Positions 36,168 through 46,344 of a DNA stretch of 64,000 bases are shown here, piece after piece. The notes below the pieces were generated by a model. It worked only from the letters and a program-made list of their open reading frames with translations, was not told where the DNA came from and did not search any database. A program made the translations under genes and the position numbers. The first letter of the stretch is position 1, and each line of letters starts with the position of its first letter. The DNA is from Carettochelys insculpta (Eukaryota; Chordata; Testudines; Carettochelyidae): positions 5,902,001 through 5,966,000 of the forward strand of contig NC_134138.1 in assembly GCF_033958435.1 (NCBI RefSeq). The letters run 5' to 3'.

Positions 36168-36261
36168 CGTGGAGGTGGTGCACATCGAGGGGAGAACAGA
36201 GGGTACAGCCAATGCCCTGTCACAAGGGGAGAGCCCCGAACTTCCCCAGGTCACTGGCTGA
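36154..36261 (+). pseudogene. C-terminal tail of RNase H, unit 1
   Basis: QDYDVEVVHIEGRTEGTANA followed by LSQGESPELPQV and a stop. It parallels the V-x-H-x-x-G...ADALSR end of Ty3/gypsy RNase H. RNase H is the last domain before the 3' LTR, as expected for Gmr1 order. The second unit has it at 39798-39905. Confidence 0.75.
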
Positions 36262-36283
36262 GTGACCCCGCTCAGTTCGGTCT

Positions 36284-36298
36284 GGAAGGGGGGAGAGA
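36284..36298 (+). promoter_or_regulatory. Polypurine tract, unit 1
   Basis: GGAAGGGGGGAGAGA directly before the LTR start TGTGATGG; the same tract is at 39928-39942. Confidence 0.85.
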
Positions 36299-36701
36299 TG
36301 TGATGGAGTGGGGGATACCTGTGTGTGTGTGTGTGAGGGGCTCACAGAGGGTGTGGGGCTCCTGCTGAGGGTAACCCTGACGACCAGGTAACACCTTTGT
36401 ACTGCAGACAAAGGAGGAGGTGGAGCCTGAGGGGTTTGAATTGGAACTGGGAGTTGGAAGCAGTGAGTCTGGGCTGAGGGAGAGAGAGACAAAGGAGGGG
36501 GCAAGGCCCCGGCTCTGGGGGCCCCTCGGGGCCTCCTCTCCCCAACATGGATTGGACTGGCTATCTCTGCCTGCTGCAATGACTCCTCTGTACGATGCTG
36601 TGTCCTGTCGGCTAATAAACCCGCTGTTCTCCTGCTAAGTGAGAGACTCTCCTGCCTGCGGACAGGGTGCAGAGCTTGGGGGACCCCAGAACCCCATCAC
36701 A
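36299..36701 (+). repeat. LTR 2 (middle LTR, mosaic)
   Basis: From its start to 36550 it carries LTR 3 variants (eight TG units, CTGACGACCAGG, CCTCGGGG, CCAACATGGATTGG). From 36563 on it carries LTR 1 variants (CTGGCTATCTC, GCTGCAATGAC, TACGATGCTG, GAACCCCATCACA). Confidence 0.93.
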
Positions 36702-37640
36702 CTGGTGTCAGAAGTGGGATGTTCTGCACCCCGAGGATGGAGCATCCAGCAGTAAGTGACCGGGGCCCCGGAAGAAGTGGGGCCTGCGAGACCCAGGTGT
36801 GCTGAAGGGCAGTGAGGTGCAGTTCCCCAAGGCGGAGGGGCCTGCGGCCAAACCCAAGCAACTGCGGTCCTGGTCCTCGAGAGGGGGTGTCACACCCGAG
36901 GAGGGGTTACTCCTGGGAATCTGTTGGAGTCAGTCCCAGAAGGTGGAGGGGCCGAGAGCCCCACCCCCAGGAACAAGTGACCCCTGAGGAGGCTGACGCT
37001 GAATGAGTCCTTCCCAAGACAGGGTGCTCATGGTCCCTGAGAGCGGGTGTCACACTGAAGAAGGGGTTCCGCTGGGAGTCTGTTGGAGTCGGTCCCAGAG
37101 GGCGGAGGGGCCTACGGCCTAACCCTGGGCAGCTTGTGACCCGCAAGGAGCCTGGCACACTGAAGGGATTCTTCCAGGAATCGTGGGGTGCAGAGGGCAT
37201 CAGCCTGAGAGCCTGCAACCACGCTGAGCAACTCCGCTGTGAAGTGGCAGCACCTGGAAACCGAATCGAGATTAAAGGAGCTGGACAAGGCAGCGTGGAT
37301 GTGCAGTGGCGGAGCTGAGGGCTGGGGAGAATCCTGCAGAGGTGAGCCCGGATCGGGGCAGGGAACCCTGGACTGCCTGGAGCTCTGAACCAAGTGGCCT
37401 GCCACAGCTCGAGGAGGGAAGGAGCGATTCCAACCCATCATCTACTAGTGGCCAAGACAGACCTGCGGAGAGTTTTCCAGGCCTGGGCCGAGGAAGGTGC
37501 CTGTGTGTCTGTGCAGGAAAGCAGCTGATCCACTGGGAATGGCAAGTTGTCTCTGAGAGAAGCTGCTTTACCTTCTGTGTGTTTGTGGAGACCAGCCGGG
37601 GGGCTGGGACAAAGGAGAGAGTGTCTCCCATTGTCTGTCT

Positions 37641-38702
37641 GTGTTGAACAGCAGCAGCAGCAGCCTGGGGAGAGAGCAGAGCCTGCGTTTGGAAAAGGTG
37701 CCAATGAGGAAACTCGGCCATTGTCTGAGGAAGATTCACCAGCCTAGGGTGGCTGGAGAAGGATCCACCAGAAAAGAGCATTCCAGGTGTGTCTCTGAAT
37801 CCAGCCATGGGGGCTGGAGCAGAGGGAATGGCTCTGGGATGGGCAGTGGTATCCCTGGTAAGGACACTGGTCCTTGGTGCAAGAAAAGTGCTTCTGCTTC
37901 TGGGGAAGTGAATCCTTTGCCTGAGCCTGTGGGGGCTCAAGATGGAGCCAAGATCCCAGAGCTGGATCTGAGGGCAGCTGAAGCCCAGATGGGAAGTGGG
38001 CCTGCCTCTGTGTCTCTCAGGGGGGATGATGCTTTAACTTGGTCTAATCCAGTTAGGATCATCAGGGAATCCCAGAGACCAGACGATTCTGGTGCTTGTT
38101 CTTTGCCTGATGCTGAGGTGTTACTGGGAGGGGGTGAGAGGACTCTGTCCTACCAGAGTCATCCTCTCACCAGGACACAAGAACAGACGGGCAATGGAGT
38201 TACGCTGACTGATGAAGATAAAGGAGCTGGTAGCAGAAGGGAGGAAAGGGATCCTAACCTTCTGTCCGGTGGTACTGGCTGTCTGCCTGGAGGGGGATTA
38301 CATGGGAATCTGCCTGATGGGCCAGAAGTGATCCTGGGTGTAGGTGAAACCCAGGAGCTGGTTGTGGCTCAAGGGAGCAGTGCCCCTGTGGAGCCAGACA
38401 GGGGTGAGTTGTTGTCTGGGGGAGCTCTTGAGGAAGAGAATTTCCCTGAAACTTTTCCTGACCCGTCTGTGGGGACTGCAGAAAATGGGAGTGAGGTGAA
38501 GGAGAGTGAACAGGAAAGGTGCTTGTCTGTAAGCACCAGAGCCAGCCCTTTGCCTGGGGAGAAGTTTGTTTCAGCTCCTGATGGCCAGGACCTGCCTGAG
38601 TGTGAAACCACTGGCTGTGCTCTGGAAGGGTCCAAAGCAGGCAGGGTAAAAGTTTCTCAGGAATTGGAAGTTGATGCAAGTAAAGTGAAAACTATCAGGT
38701 AG
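37641..38702 (+). CDS. 353-residue acidic ORF of LTR element, unit 2
   Basis: Same frame as 34000-35058 with one extra Ser from an added CAG/AGC triplet and one visible residue change near the start. Kept open. Confidence 0.45.
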   Translation: MLNSSSSSLGREQSLRLEKVPMRKLGHCLRKIHQPRVAGEGSTRKEHSRCVSESSHGGWSRGNGSGMGSGIPGKDTGPWCKKSASASGEVNPLPEPVGAQDGAKIPELDLRAAEAQMGSGPASVSLRGDDALTWSNPVRIIRESQRPDDSGACSLPDAEVLLGGGERTLSYQSHPLTRTQEQTGNGVTLTDEDKGAGSRREERDPNLLSGGTGCLPGGGLHGNLPDGPEVILGVGETQELVVAQGSSAPVEPDRGELLSGGALEEENFPETFPDPSVGTAENGSEVKESEQERCLSVSTRASPLPGEKFVSAPDGQDLPECETTGCALEGSKAGRVKVSQELEVDASKVKTIR

Positions 38703-39583
38703 TGTGAGCAGCCCTGTGAGAACCAAGTAAAACAGCTGCACAGTCAGTCTCTGTAGGATGCAGGAGAGCGCCAGCAATTCCCCATCTCCAGATGGTGGAA
38801 ACACTTATACTCTCATACTGGATTCAACTTCTGATTCCATGGGGAGGCAGTAGTTGGAGGTGGAAGGACAAAGGAGCTTTGGTCCTGGTGGGCCAGTAAG
38901 GGATGAACAGGGATTCCTCCATGTGGATTCTGCGTCTGGGACTCACAAAACAACTCTCAGAAAGCAGTTTGGTTTGCAAATTTCCAGACTGGCTGGGAGG
39001 GGGCCGTCTCCCTGAGACCATCAATGGCCCAGCTCTTGTTAGAAGGGAGGGCACAGCCAGAGAGATCAAATTTCCACCCCAGGGGGCAAGAGAGAAGATT
39101 AGAACTTGATGGTGCTAAGAAAGGCCTCAGCCATTTATCCCCAAAATACCAGATTTTCAAGGATGGTGCACAAAAGTTGTGGTCTACCAAAGAGCAACGT
39201 AAATGTGCAGTTGCAATGGGGTTGTTCTGTTACTCATGCTGACTGCTGTAACCAAGGGGTGCTGCTACCAAAAGCTGTAGAATTGTACCATGTACTGAAT
39301 GTTTGGAAAGAGCCATGTGACATGATGACATTGATGTAGAAACATGAGTTGTATGTTGAAGGAATCTGTACTCTGAAATGTCACCATTGTTCCCTGTAAC
39401 TAGTCTTGCAACCTCTGACATGAGAAGGAACATTCCAAACCTATTGTGTGGCATGGAAGGGGAAACTGAGGCACACAGCCATTGTGGTGGTCTGGCTAAA
39501 TGCCAAGGGTGGAAGCATTTGTACCTTCTTTTACTGGACTGTAACTGAATTCCAGACATTGGCCGGAGCAGCTGTATGGACTG

Positions 39584-39811
39584 GTGGTCAGATGGGGCAG
39601 GACCCAGACCACAAAAGACCTGTTTGATCTGTTGGTGCTGCAGCATCTGTATGGGCTCTGCCCGCCCGACTTGAGAACGTGGCTGACGGACCGGGGCCGA
39701 AGCAGGGAGACCGACCAACCCAAGGGAACTAAAGGGACTTGCCCGGCTGCATCACATGAAAAGGGCCAAGACCAAGCTCCTGACTTGGAGCCTCCCCCAG
39801 CAGGACTATGA
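39584..39811 (+). pseudogene. SCAN-like Gag fragment, unit 2
   Basis: As in unit 1 with one visible change (TWLTDRG instead of TWLMDRG). Confidence 0.65.
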
Positions 39812-39942
39812 CGTGGAGGTGGTGCACATCGAGGGGAGAACAGAGGGTACAGCCAATGCCCTGTCACAAGGGGAGAGCCCCGAACTTCCCCAGGTCACTG
39901 GCTGAGTGACCCCGCTCAGTTCGGTCTGGAAGGGGGGAGAGA

Positions 39943-40345
39943 TGTGATGGAGTGGGGGATACCTGTGTGTGTGTGTGTGAGGGGCTCACAGAGGGTGTGG
40001 GGCTCCTGCTGAGGGTAACCCTGACGACCAGGTAACACCTTTGTACTGCAGACAAAGGAGGAGGTGGAGCCTGAGGGGTTTGAATTGGAACTGGGAGTTG
40101 GAAGCAGTGAGTCTGGGCTGAGGGAGAGAGAGACAAAGGAGGGGGCAAGGCCCCGGCTCTGGGGGCCCCTCGGGGCCTCCTCTCCCCAACATGGATTGGA
40201 CTGGCTGTCTCTGCCTGCTGCACTGACTCCTCTGTACAATGCTGTGTCCTGTCGGCTAATAAACCCGCTGTTCTCCTGCTAAGTGAGAGACTCTCCTGCC
40301 TGCGGACAGGGTGCAGAGCTTGGGGGACCCCAGAACTCCATCACA
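39943..40345 (+). repeat. LTR 3 (3' LTR of tandem element)
   Basis: Private variants CTGGCTGTCTC, GCTGCACTGAC, TACAATGCTG, GAACTCCATCACA; eight TG units. Followed by the target duplication GTAAG. Confidence 0.95.
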
Positions 40346-40685
40346 GTAAGATCCAAGTATATATTGACCGTGGGCTGTGGCGGGGCCTTTTGGGGTCTGG
40401 AAGAATTTGTGTGGTGTTGGGGGAAACAGGATTAAAAACCACTTACCTTAATTTGGGGGATGTTCGTCTGGACTGGTACAGCAGCTAGGAAGTCTGTGGG
40501 TTTGCTTGTATGGCTTCTGTGTGGCCAATGGGACTGGCAGAGGTGGTGTGGAGGCTGGTTGGATTTGCCTTAGTGAGAAGGAAATCCCAGCCTGGGGCTG
40601 TGAATAGCCCAGATTTTAAACAAAGGTACCCTGGATTGATTTCCTCAGCTGTGTCCAGAAACCCCGTCCTTTTACAGTGAAACAA

Positions 40686-41150
40686 AGCAGCAGAAATGTA
40701 GCACTTTAAAGACTAACAACATGATTTCTTGGGTGATGAGTTTTCATGAGACAGACCTACTCCATCAGATCAATTTCATTTCCAATACAGATGGGCATTT
40801 AGAAGTACAGAGGACAGAAAAAAAAAAAAAAAGGAAAAATATTGCAATAAAAACTGACAAATCATATAGGATTGAAGGAAGTGGGTGAGAAGTGGGGGGA
40901 TGTTAATTGTCCTGTCTGAGATAATTACGAGCATCAAAGGAAGGGAAGCAGTCCTTGTAATGCGTGAGGTAGTTGCTGCCTCTGTTCATACCACGTGTTA
41001 ATGTGTGGAATTGGAATATGGGCTGTAACTCACAAATCCCTCGCTCTAATCTGTTGTTAAATTCTCTGTGTTCTAGGACACAGATTCTCAGGTCTTTAAC
41101 AGAATGGCCCATCCCACTGAAGTCTCACAGTGACGTAGTCATGTTTGGAA
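40686..41150 (-). pseudogene. Penelope-like element 3' fragment
   Basis: Minus-strand frame 41112-40903 reads GHSVKDLRICVLEHREFNNR and then LERGICEL...HTLTRGMN, the natural continuation of the HFNG end of the GIY-YIG endonuclease at 28640. Followed by the 3' tail (ACTTTAAAGACTAAC region). Poly(A) run at 40819-40832 on the plus strand. Confidence 0.72.
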
Positions 41151-41700
41151 TCACAGAAGCTGGTCAACTGAGCTTGGGATCAGGACCCCCACCCTGTTCT
41201 AAAGTTGAATTTTGGGTTTTGAGAGGTTTGGTTAAAGTGCAGTTGCAATGAGTCAGCAACAGGATCTGACCCTAAGTAATAAAGCCCTGCACGGTTTGGG
41301 CAGTGCAAGGAAGATCATGAGTCAAAGCAAGGCTACCAACCAGGAGTGGAGCGATTTGCTTGTGGAATGGGACCAGCAGATGGCAGTGCAGCCCTCTCCT
41401 GATGTGGGAAGCCCTACAGATGAGCTCAGATCAGACAGAGAAAAGGGTCTGGAATATCAGTGGAAATTAGGCGCCATTCGATGAAGGGAGCAGCGGGAAA
41501 GCGTGGAACTGAAGGAGTGAGAGGCGGCTGGGAAGGAGAGGCTCACGCCTGGTGGATGGAGAAGATGAGATGCTAATGAAAACGGAGGAGCGGTGGAGGC
41601 AGTGCCCTGGGAGTCCACCCCTTTGAGACAACCGAAGTTGGGCAAAGATGTGCCCCGTTCACCGGGATAGCGAGGAGTTCCTGTCTGCGGTCGAACCCCT

Positions 41701-42177
41701 TTGCGTGGTGAACCAAGTCCCAGATGTCAGACTGACTGGAGAGCCCGGGAGGTATTGAATGAACTCGGGGAACAGGACACTCTAGGCTCTGGGTGGTTTA
41801 AAGCTGCTGTACTGAGGCGATTCAGGGACACTCCTGAGTCCTGCAGGGCTAAAACTGGGAGGTTTAGAATGTCAGGGGATTGTACCTGTGTACCCCAAGC
41901 TGATGGGTTTGTTAAGCAATGCGTTAGTGGGACCAAGGCAGACAGGAGTTTTGAGAAGCTGCTGGACTTAATGGCTTTGGAGCAGTTCCTAGACATTGTT
42001 CCTGACCATGTGGGTGTCTGTGACAGGGAGCCTGGGTCTGTCCTGCACGCAGCGGAGTTTGCCGATGCCCACACCCAGAGCAGGGCTCGAGAAGGACCCC
42101 GGCCCCATGGCAGGACCAATCAAGCCCTTTCCCCACGCTGGGAAGAAAGGGGGGTTAAAGAACAGACCTGGGCCTGA
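41701..42177 (+). pseudogene. Gmr1-like Gag, SCAN-like capsid region
   Basis: Contains FKAAVLRRFRDTPESCRAK, then SFEKLLDLMALEQFLDIVP followed by VCDREPGSVLHAAEFADA, a close parallel of SCAN (LLDLxxLEQFLxxLP...EAAxLAE). The zinc knuckle at 42244-42285 reads S-YHCGRPGHLRPNC, the first Cys replaced by Ser. Confidence 0.8.
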
Positions 42178-42531
42178 CTTGGGCAGGGAAACCCCTGGGA
42201 ACCCTGAAAATGGGGCCTCCACTCCAGAAATAAGCAGGCTGCAAGCTACCACTGCGGGAGACCTGGCCACTTGAGGCCAAACTGCCCAGATCTGAAGGGC
42301 AGCCCTACGCCAGCGGGCCCAAGCCCCATAGTAAGCACCAGCTCTGTCACCCTGAGCCCCCAGCCAGGCCTGGTGGGCCCCAGCAAGGACACTCAGGCTG
42401 TGGCTTCAGGTGATGGGTGGCTCATGCTAATCCTGTAGTCTCCAGTGGTCTGCAGGAGGGCAGTGAGCTCAGCCGCTGTGCCAGGTCGCAGGTGTGGAAA
42501 GAGCTGGAGGTTTGTTCGGGAGGCGAAGGTC

Positions 42532-43170
42532 GATGGTGTTGTGTGCCGGGGATGGCGAGCTACAGGCTCAGACATCCCTGGAGTCCAAGGACGCTTGGTG
42601 AGGCCAGAGGACGTTGCCAGGGGAGTACGTGACGGTCATGGCGCTGTCGGAGTTCGTGGTAAAGCTGCCGGTGGCTGAGGTCCACCTCAAGTGGGACGGC
42701 TGGGAGGGTGAGGTGCTGGGGGCCGTCCGGGAGTTAATCCCGCCTCGTATCCTGGTGGGGAAGGACACAGCGGATGTGTCCGGCTGGGTTAACATGGTAA
42801 CCAGGTCGCAGAGGGAGTATGGGTCTGAGGCGGACTCCCAGGCCGAGAGCCAGGCAGGGGGCTGCGAGCAGACCCAGGGTGTCCCTCTGGCCGGGGCTCA
42901 GGAGGATCTGCCCAAGGACCCAGAAGTGGCTCTGCTGGGAGCGAGGCCCAGGTGGAGTTCATTAGGGCAGCAGAGCAATGTGTCCTTGGAGGGGACCCGG
43001 GCTGATGCTCAGAATCGGGCCCCAGGCAGGGAGGTGCGAGGCGGGTTCGTGCTGCGAGATGGCCTGTTGTACCGGGAGCCTCCCAAGGGGAAGAAGCAGC
43101 CGCCGGCGGCAGCGTGCAGGCAGCTGGTGGTGCCAGAGAGCCGGGGGAGGCCTTTGCCCACGTGTCTGCA
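42532..43170 (+). pseudogene. Gmr1-like protease and start of integrase
   Basis: TGSDIPGVQGRLVRPEDV keeps part of a retropepsin D-(S/T)-G-type loop; after a frame change YVTVMALSEFVVKLPVAEV and ELIPPRILVGKD complete the protease. Then an acidic spacer and GGFVLRDGLLYREPPKGKK with RQLVVPE, the usual lead-in to the integrase zinc finger. Broken by the solo LTR. Confidence 0.8.
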
Positions 43171-43175
43171 GACCT

Positions 43176-43568
43176 TGTGGTGGGGTTCGGGGTCCCCAAG
43201 CTCTGCACCCCGGCCGCAGGCAGGAGTGACTCTCACTCAGCAGGAGAACAGCGGGTTTATTAGCCAGCGGGCGCAGCGTCCTACAGAGGGGTCAGTGCAG
43301 CCGGCAGAGACAGCCAGTCGAAGCCATGTTGGGGAGAGGAGGCCCCGAGGGGCCCTCAGAGCTGGGGCCTTGCCCCCTCCTTGGTCTCTCTCTCTCCAAG
43401 CCCAGACTCACTGCTTGCAACTCCCAGTTCCAGTTCAAACCCCTCAGGCTCCACCTCCCCCTTTGTCTGCAGCCCAGAGGTGTCACCTGGTGGCCAGGTG
43501 ACCCTCAGCAGGAGCCCCCCACCCTCTGTGAGCCCCACACGTACACACACGGATCCCCCACTACAGCA
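43176..43568 (-). mobile_element. Solo LTR of the Gmr1-like family inside integrase
   Basis: Minus-orientation LTR (plus strand TGTGGTGGGGTTCGGGG ... GGATCCCCCACTACAGCA) with GGTTTATTAGCC (reverse of the AATAAA region). About 10% diverged from LTRs 1-3 by eye. No clear target duplication, and integrase codons are missing across the junction, so a deletion accompanied or followed insertion. Confidence 0.85.
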
Positions 43569-43584
43569 CCGTGCAGGTCCCTCC

Positions 43585-45391
43585 CGGCAGGGGTGGATTT
43601 TGCCACCGGGTGCCTCGCGCCCGTAGCCTGGTCTAACGCGGAAGCAGAGACAGTAGCAACCGCCCTGTTTGCTTTGCTCCGCAGGGTGCGATTCCCAGGG
43701 CCATCCCGTCGGTGGGTTTCAAACAGCCGTGGGAGCTGTGTGGGGTGAAGCCAGGTCCCGGAGGAAGGGGCTGCAGGGCTGTGCCCACCCACACCCCGGG
43801 GTCTAGCCCTGGCCTGGGACTCTCGGGCGGGTGGGGCTGCTCAGAGCGCAGGGCTCCTCGCCAGCCAGCAGTGGGGGGGAGCTGCCAAGTCCCAGGTGGT
43901 GCTCCCCACCCCCCGGCAGCCTGCGCCCCATAGGCAGAGTGATGGCACTGACAGCGGAGGCAGGATGCAGCCCTGACGGACGGGGAGACAGGTGAGCGCG
44001 GCTGGGCTTCACGCTGTCCCTGCCAGCCCGCTGGGCCGGGGCTGTGGGGTCTGGCCGGGCCAGGGTTCTCCTGGCCTGGGGCGGGTTTGGTGCAGGGGAA
44101 CCGGCAGTGAGCTGGGGGTGGGGAGGCTGTGGTTGGGGGGGTCTGGCAGGGAGGTGGGGGTGAGGAGGCTGCGGTTGGGGGGTCTGGCAGTGAGTAGGGG
44201 GTGAGGAGGCTGCGGTTGTGCGGCTGGCAGTGAGCTGGGGGGTGGGGAAGGCTGCGGTTGTGGGGCTGGCAGTGCGCTGGGGGGCGGAGAGGCTCCGGTT
44301 GTGGGGCTGGCAGTGCGCTGGGGGGCGGGGACGCTGCGGTTGTGGGGCTGGCAGTGAGCTGGGGGGCAGGGAGTCTGCGGTTGTGGGGCTGGCAGTGCGC
44401 TGGGGGGCAGGGACGCTGCGGTTGTGGGGCTGGCAGTGCGCTGGGGGGCAGGGAGGCTGAGGTTGTGGGGCTGGCAGTGAGCTGGGGGGTGGGGAAGGCT
44501 GAGGTTGAGGGGGGTCGCAGTGAGTGGGACCCCTCGTCTGGTCTGGGTCCCTCAGCTTCTCCTGGGTCCCAGGGAGCAGCTGCTCGCAGCCCCCTCCCTG
44601 CCGCACTCCAGCCGGTTTGCACAGCAGCCCCCTGCCCGCCCCCCCACAACCGCAGCTCAGGCTGGTCGGCCAGCTGGGAAGCCCCCCCCCATATCTCCCT
44701 GTCCCGTGGTTGGTCAAGGGAGAAATGGTCGCCCCGGCAATGGGCGAGTGGAGAGATTCAATGGCACAGGGGAGTCGATGCTGCAGACGTGTGTGGACAG
44801 GTGCCCAGAATGGCTGGGATGTTCTGCTGCCGTCTCTATTCCATGCGGGCAGGAGTGTGCCCCAGGGGTGCACAGGGCTTGCTGCTTTGGCCTGCTCTCT
44901 GGGAGGCAGGTGCGAGGGCCCCTAGGTTTGGCTCGTGACTCTTGGGAAGGCAACGTGGAGGTGGCAGAGCAGCTGGGGTGAGGTACCTGGGGCCGTTTAG
45001 GAAGCGTCTGGAGGAGATGACGGCTGTGGGGCAGTGGGATGTGAAGGGGAGCCAGGAGGCACAGGAGGCCTGGTCTGACCGTGGCGCAGAGGACGGGGCC
45101 GTTGAGGGAGGTGACCTGGGGTTGGTGATGGATCTGGTGAGGAGGAATAAGATGCAGGAGATCTGGAGTGGACCCTCCGAGGTGGTAGGGAGAATAAATG
45201 AGGCGACCTGTGATGTGGGGAAGGCCCATGGCCGGGTGAGTGTGCAGACGGTGCATGTGAACAGGATGAGAGTGTATCACAAGAGGGTGGCGAACGTGAA
45301 GGTGAGTTGTTGTGCAGAGGAAGAGGCATGGTCTGTCCCTCTGATTGACATGGTCGCTGAGAGCCGGGGGAAACGCCCCGGAGAGTATTGA
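43585..45391 (+). pseudogene. Gmr1-like integrase core and C-terminal domain
   Basis: VDFATGCLAPVAWSNAEAET and LWELCGVK-like PWELCGVK (43590-43750); after the GC-rich insertion GRVERFNGTGESMLQTCVD and RQVRGPLGLARDSWEG (44735-44960); then QEAWSDRGAE, NKMQEIWSGPSEVVGRIN and VHVNRMRVYHKRVA (to 45391). Catalytic triad not intact. Confidence 0.82.
44095..44520. repeat. GC-rich minisatellite, unit about 41 bp, about ten copies
   Basis: Repeats of GCGGTTGTGGGGCTGGCAGT plus GCGCTGGGGGGCAGGGA(CG/GG)CT. Lies inside the interrupted integrase. It produces long Pro-rich open frames on the minus strand that are artefacts of the repeat. Confidence 0.92.
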
Positions 45392-45397
45392 GCTGGG

Positions 45398-45695
45398 GGA
45401 GGGTCTGAAGCACTTCAAAGAGGAGGGTGAGAACCTGTTGTCAGTGGTGTCAGATGGCAGGACAAGGAGCAATGGTCTGAAGTGACAGAGGGGGAGGTGA
45501 AGGTTGGATATTAGGAAAAACTGCTTCCCCAGCCGGGTGGTGAAGCACTGGAATGCGTTGCCCAGAGAGGTGGTGGATTAAGTTCCGGCTTGAGAAGGTC
45601 CTGGCTGGGATGACTTAGTTGGGGTTGGTCCTGGTTTGGACAGGGGGCTGGACTCGATGACCTCCTGAAGTCCCACCAGCGCTGGGATTCTAAGA
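45398..45695 (+). mobile_element. CR1 3'-terminal fragment inside Gmr1-like element
   Basis: GAGGGTGAGAACCTGTTGTC, ATTAGGAAAAACTGCTTCCC and GGCTGGACTCGATGACCTCC to GCTGGGATTCTAAGATGCTG. Sits between integrase and RT remnants. Confidence 0.88.
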
Positions 45696-45699
45696 TGCT

Positions 45700-46225
45700 G
45701 ACCCCTTGCAGAGGGAAGAGCTGCCGGCCGTGCTGAAGCACCGCCAGAGAACTTCCTCTGACAGACCAGGCCTCACGAGTAGGACGACTCACTCTGTTCA
45801 GCCGACTGGGCCCCGCACTGGTCCCAGCTGGGCCGACAGGGCCAAGGGAGAGATGCAGCGGCGGTTGCAGACAGAGGTAGAGAGTGTGCTGGGGATGGGG
45901 GTAATAACCAAATCCAAAGCCCCTGGGCATGCCCTGTTGTGATGGTCCCCCAGGAGGATAAGACCATGCAGATTACTAGAAGCTCAATGCCATCCTGATC
46001 CTTACCTCACACCCAGGATAGAGGATCTCTTAGATACCCTGTGGGGGGTGAAGTTCATAAGCACGATGGAGCTAACCAAGGGGTGTTGGCAAATCCCTCT
46101 GCATGCGGCTGCACAGGGGAAGTCACGTTCTTGGTGGCGCCCGGCCTGTCTGAGTCAAGGTCTTGCCCTTGGGGCTGCGGAACTTGGGCCGCCTGCGCGA
46201 GGCTGATAAATGAGGTCCTCTGAAT
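45700..46225 (+). pseudogene. Gmr1-like reverse transcriptase, N-terminal part
   Basis: REELPAVLKHRQR, SDRPGLTSRTTHSVQ, GVITKSKAPGHA, then (frame change) LNAI, IEDLLDTLWGVKFISTMELT and KGCWQIPLH with AQGKS, and finally LINEVL. These are RT motifs up to just before the YxDD box, which is absent. Confidence 0.82.
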
Positions 46226-46344
46226 GAAGAGAGTCACCCGCATTGTGAGCCCTGGTCTGTTAGAGGGAGTTCTCACTCACAGGGGGAAGCAGGCGAGGGG
46301 ATGGAGACGATCGAGACGACAGCTGCAGGAAGAGAGCAGTGGTG

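Larger units (their letters stand above)
32660..40345 (+). mobile_element. Tandem LTR-internal-LTR-internal-LTR element (Gmr1-like, non-autonomous), TSD GTAAG
   Basis: Three LTRs (32660-33060, 36299-36701, 39943-40345) enclose two internal regions of about 3.24 kb that I see differing by about five substitutions and one CAG triplet. Only the outer ends carry the target duplication GTAAG (32655-32659, 40346-40350). Each unit has a tRNA-Leu-type primer-binding site, a polypurine tract, a 352/353-residue open frame, a SCAN-like gag scrap and an RNase H tail. No RT or integrase. The middle LTR is a mosaic of the outer two, see findings. Confidence 0.94.
41248..46250 (+). mobile_element. Decayed autonomous Gmr1-like Ty3/gypsy element, order gag-PR-IN-RT
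   Basis: Parts in order: gag with SCAN-like capsid 41701-42177, zinc knuckle 42244-42285, protease 42530-42795, integrase zinc region 43040-43170, integrase core 43585-43760 and 44715-44960, integrase C-terminal 44970-45391, RT 45700-46225. Interrupted by a solo LTR (43176-43568), a minisatellite-bearing insertion (43760-44715) and a CR1 end (45398-45695). No flanking LTRs of its own found. Integrase before RT is the hallmark of Gmr1-like elements. Confidence 0.88.

Noticed and set aside
32660..40345. Two separate adjacent LTR elements
   Set aside because: Only the outermost ends carry the GTAAG duplication and the middle LTR is shared and mosaic, so one insertion plus recombination explains it better.
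43995..44520. CRISPR-like regular repeats
   Set aside because: Units abut with no unique spacers and the context is vertebrate; this is a minisatellite.
43633..44873. Minus-strand open frames of 338 and 356 codons, Pro/Ala-rich
   Set aside because: They read through the 41-bp GC-rich minisatellite and over plus-strand integrase remnants; the period of the protein equals that of the DNA repeat.
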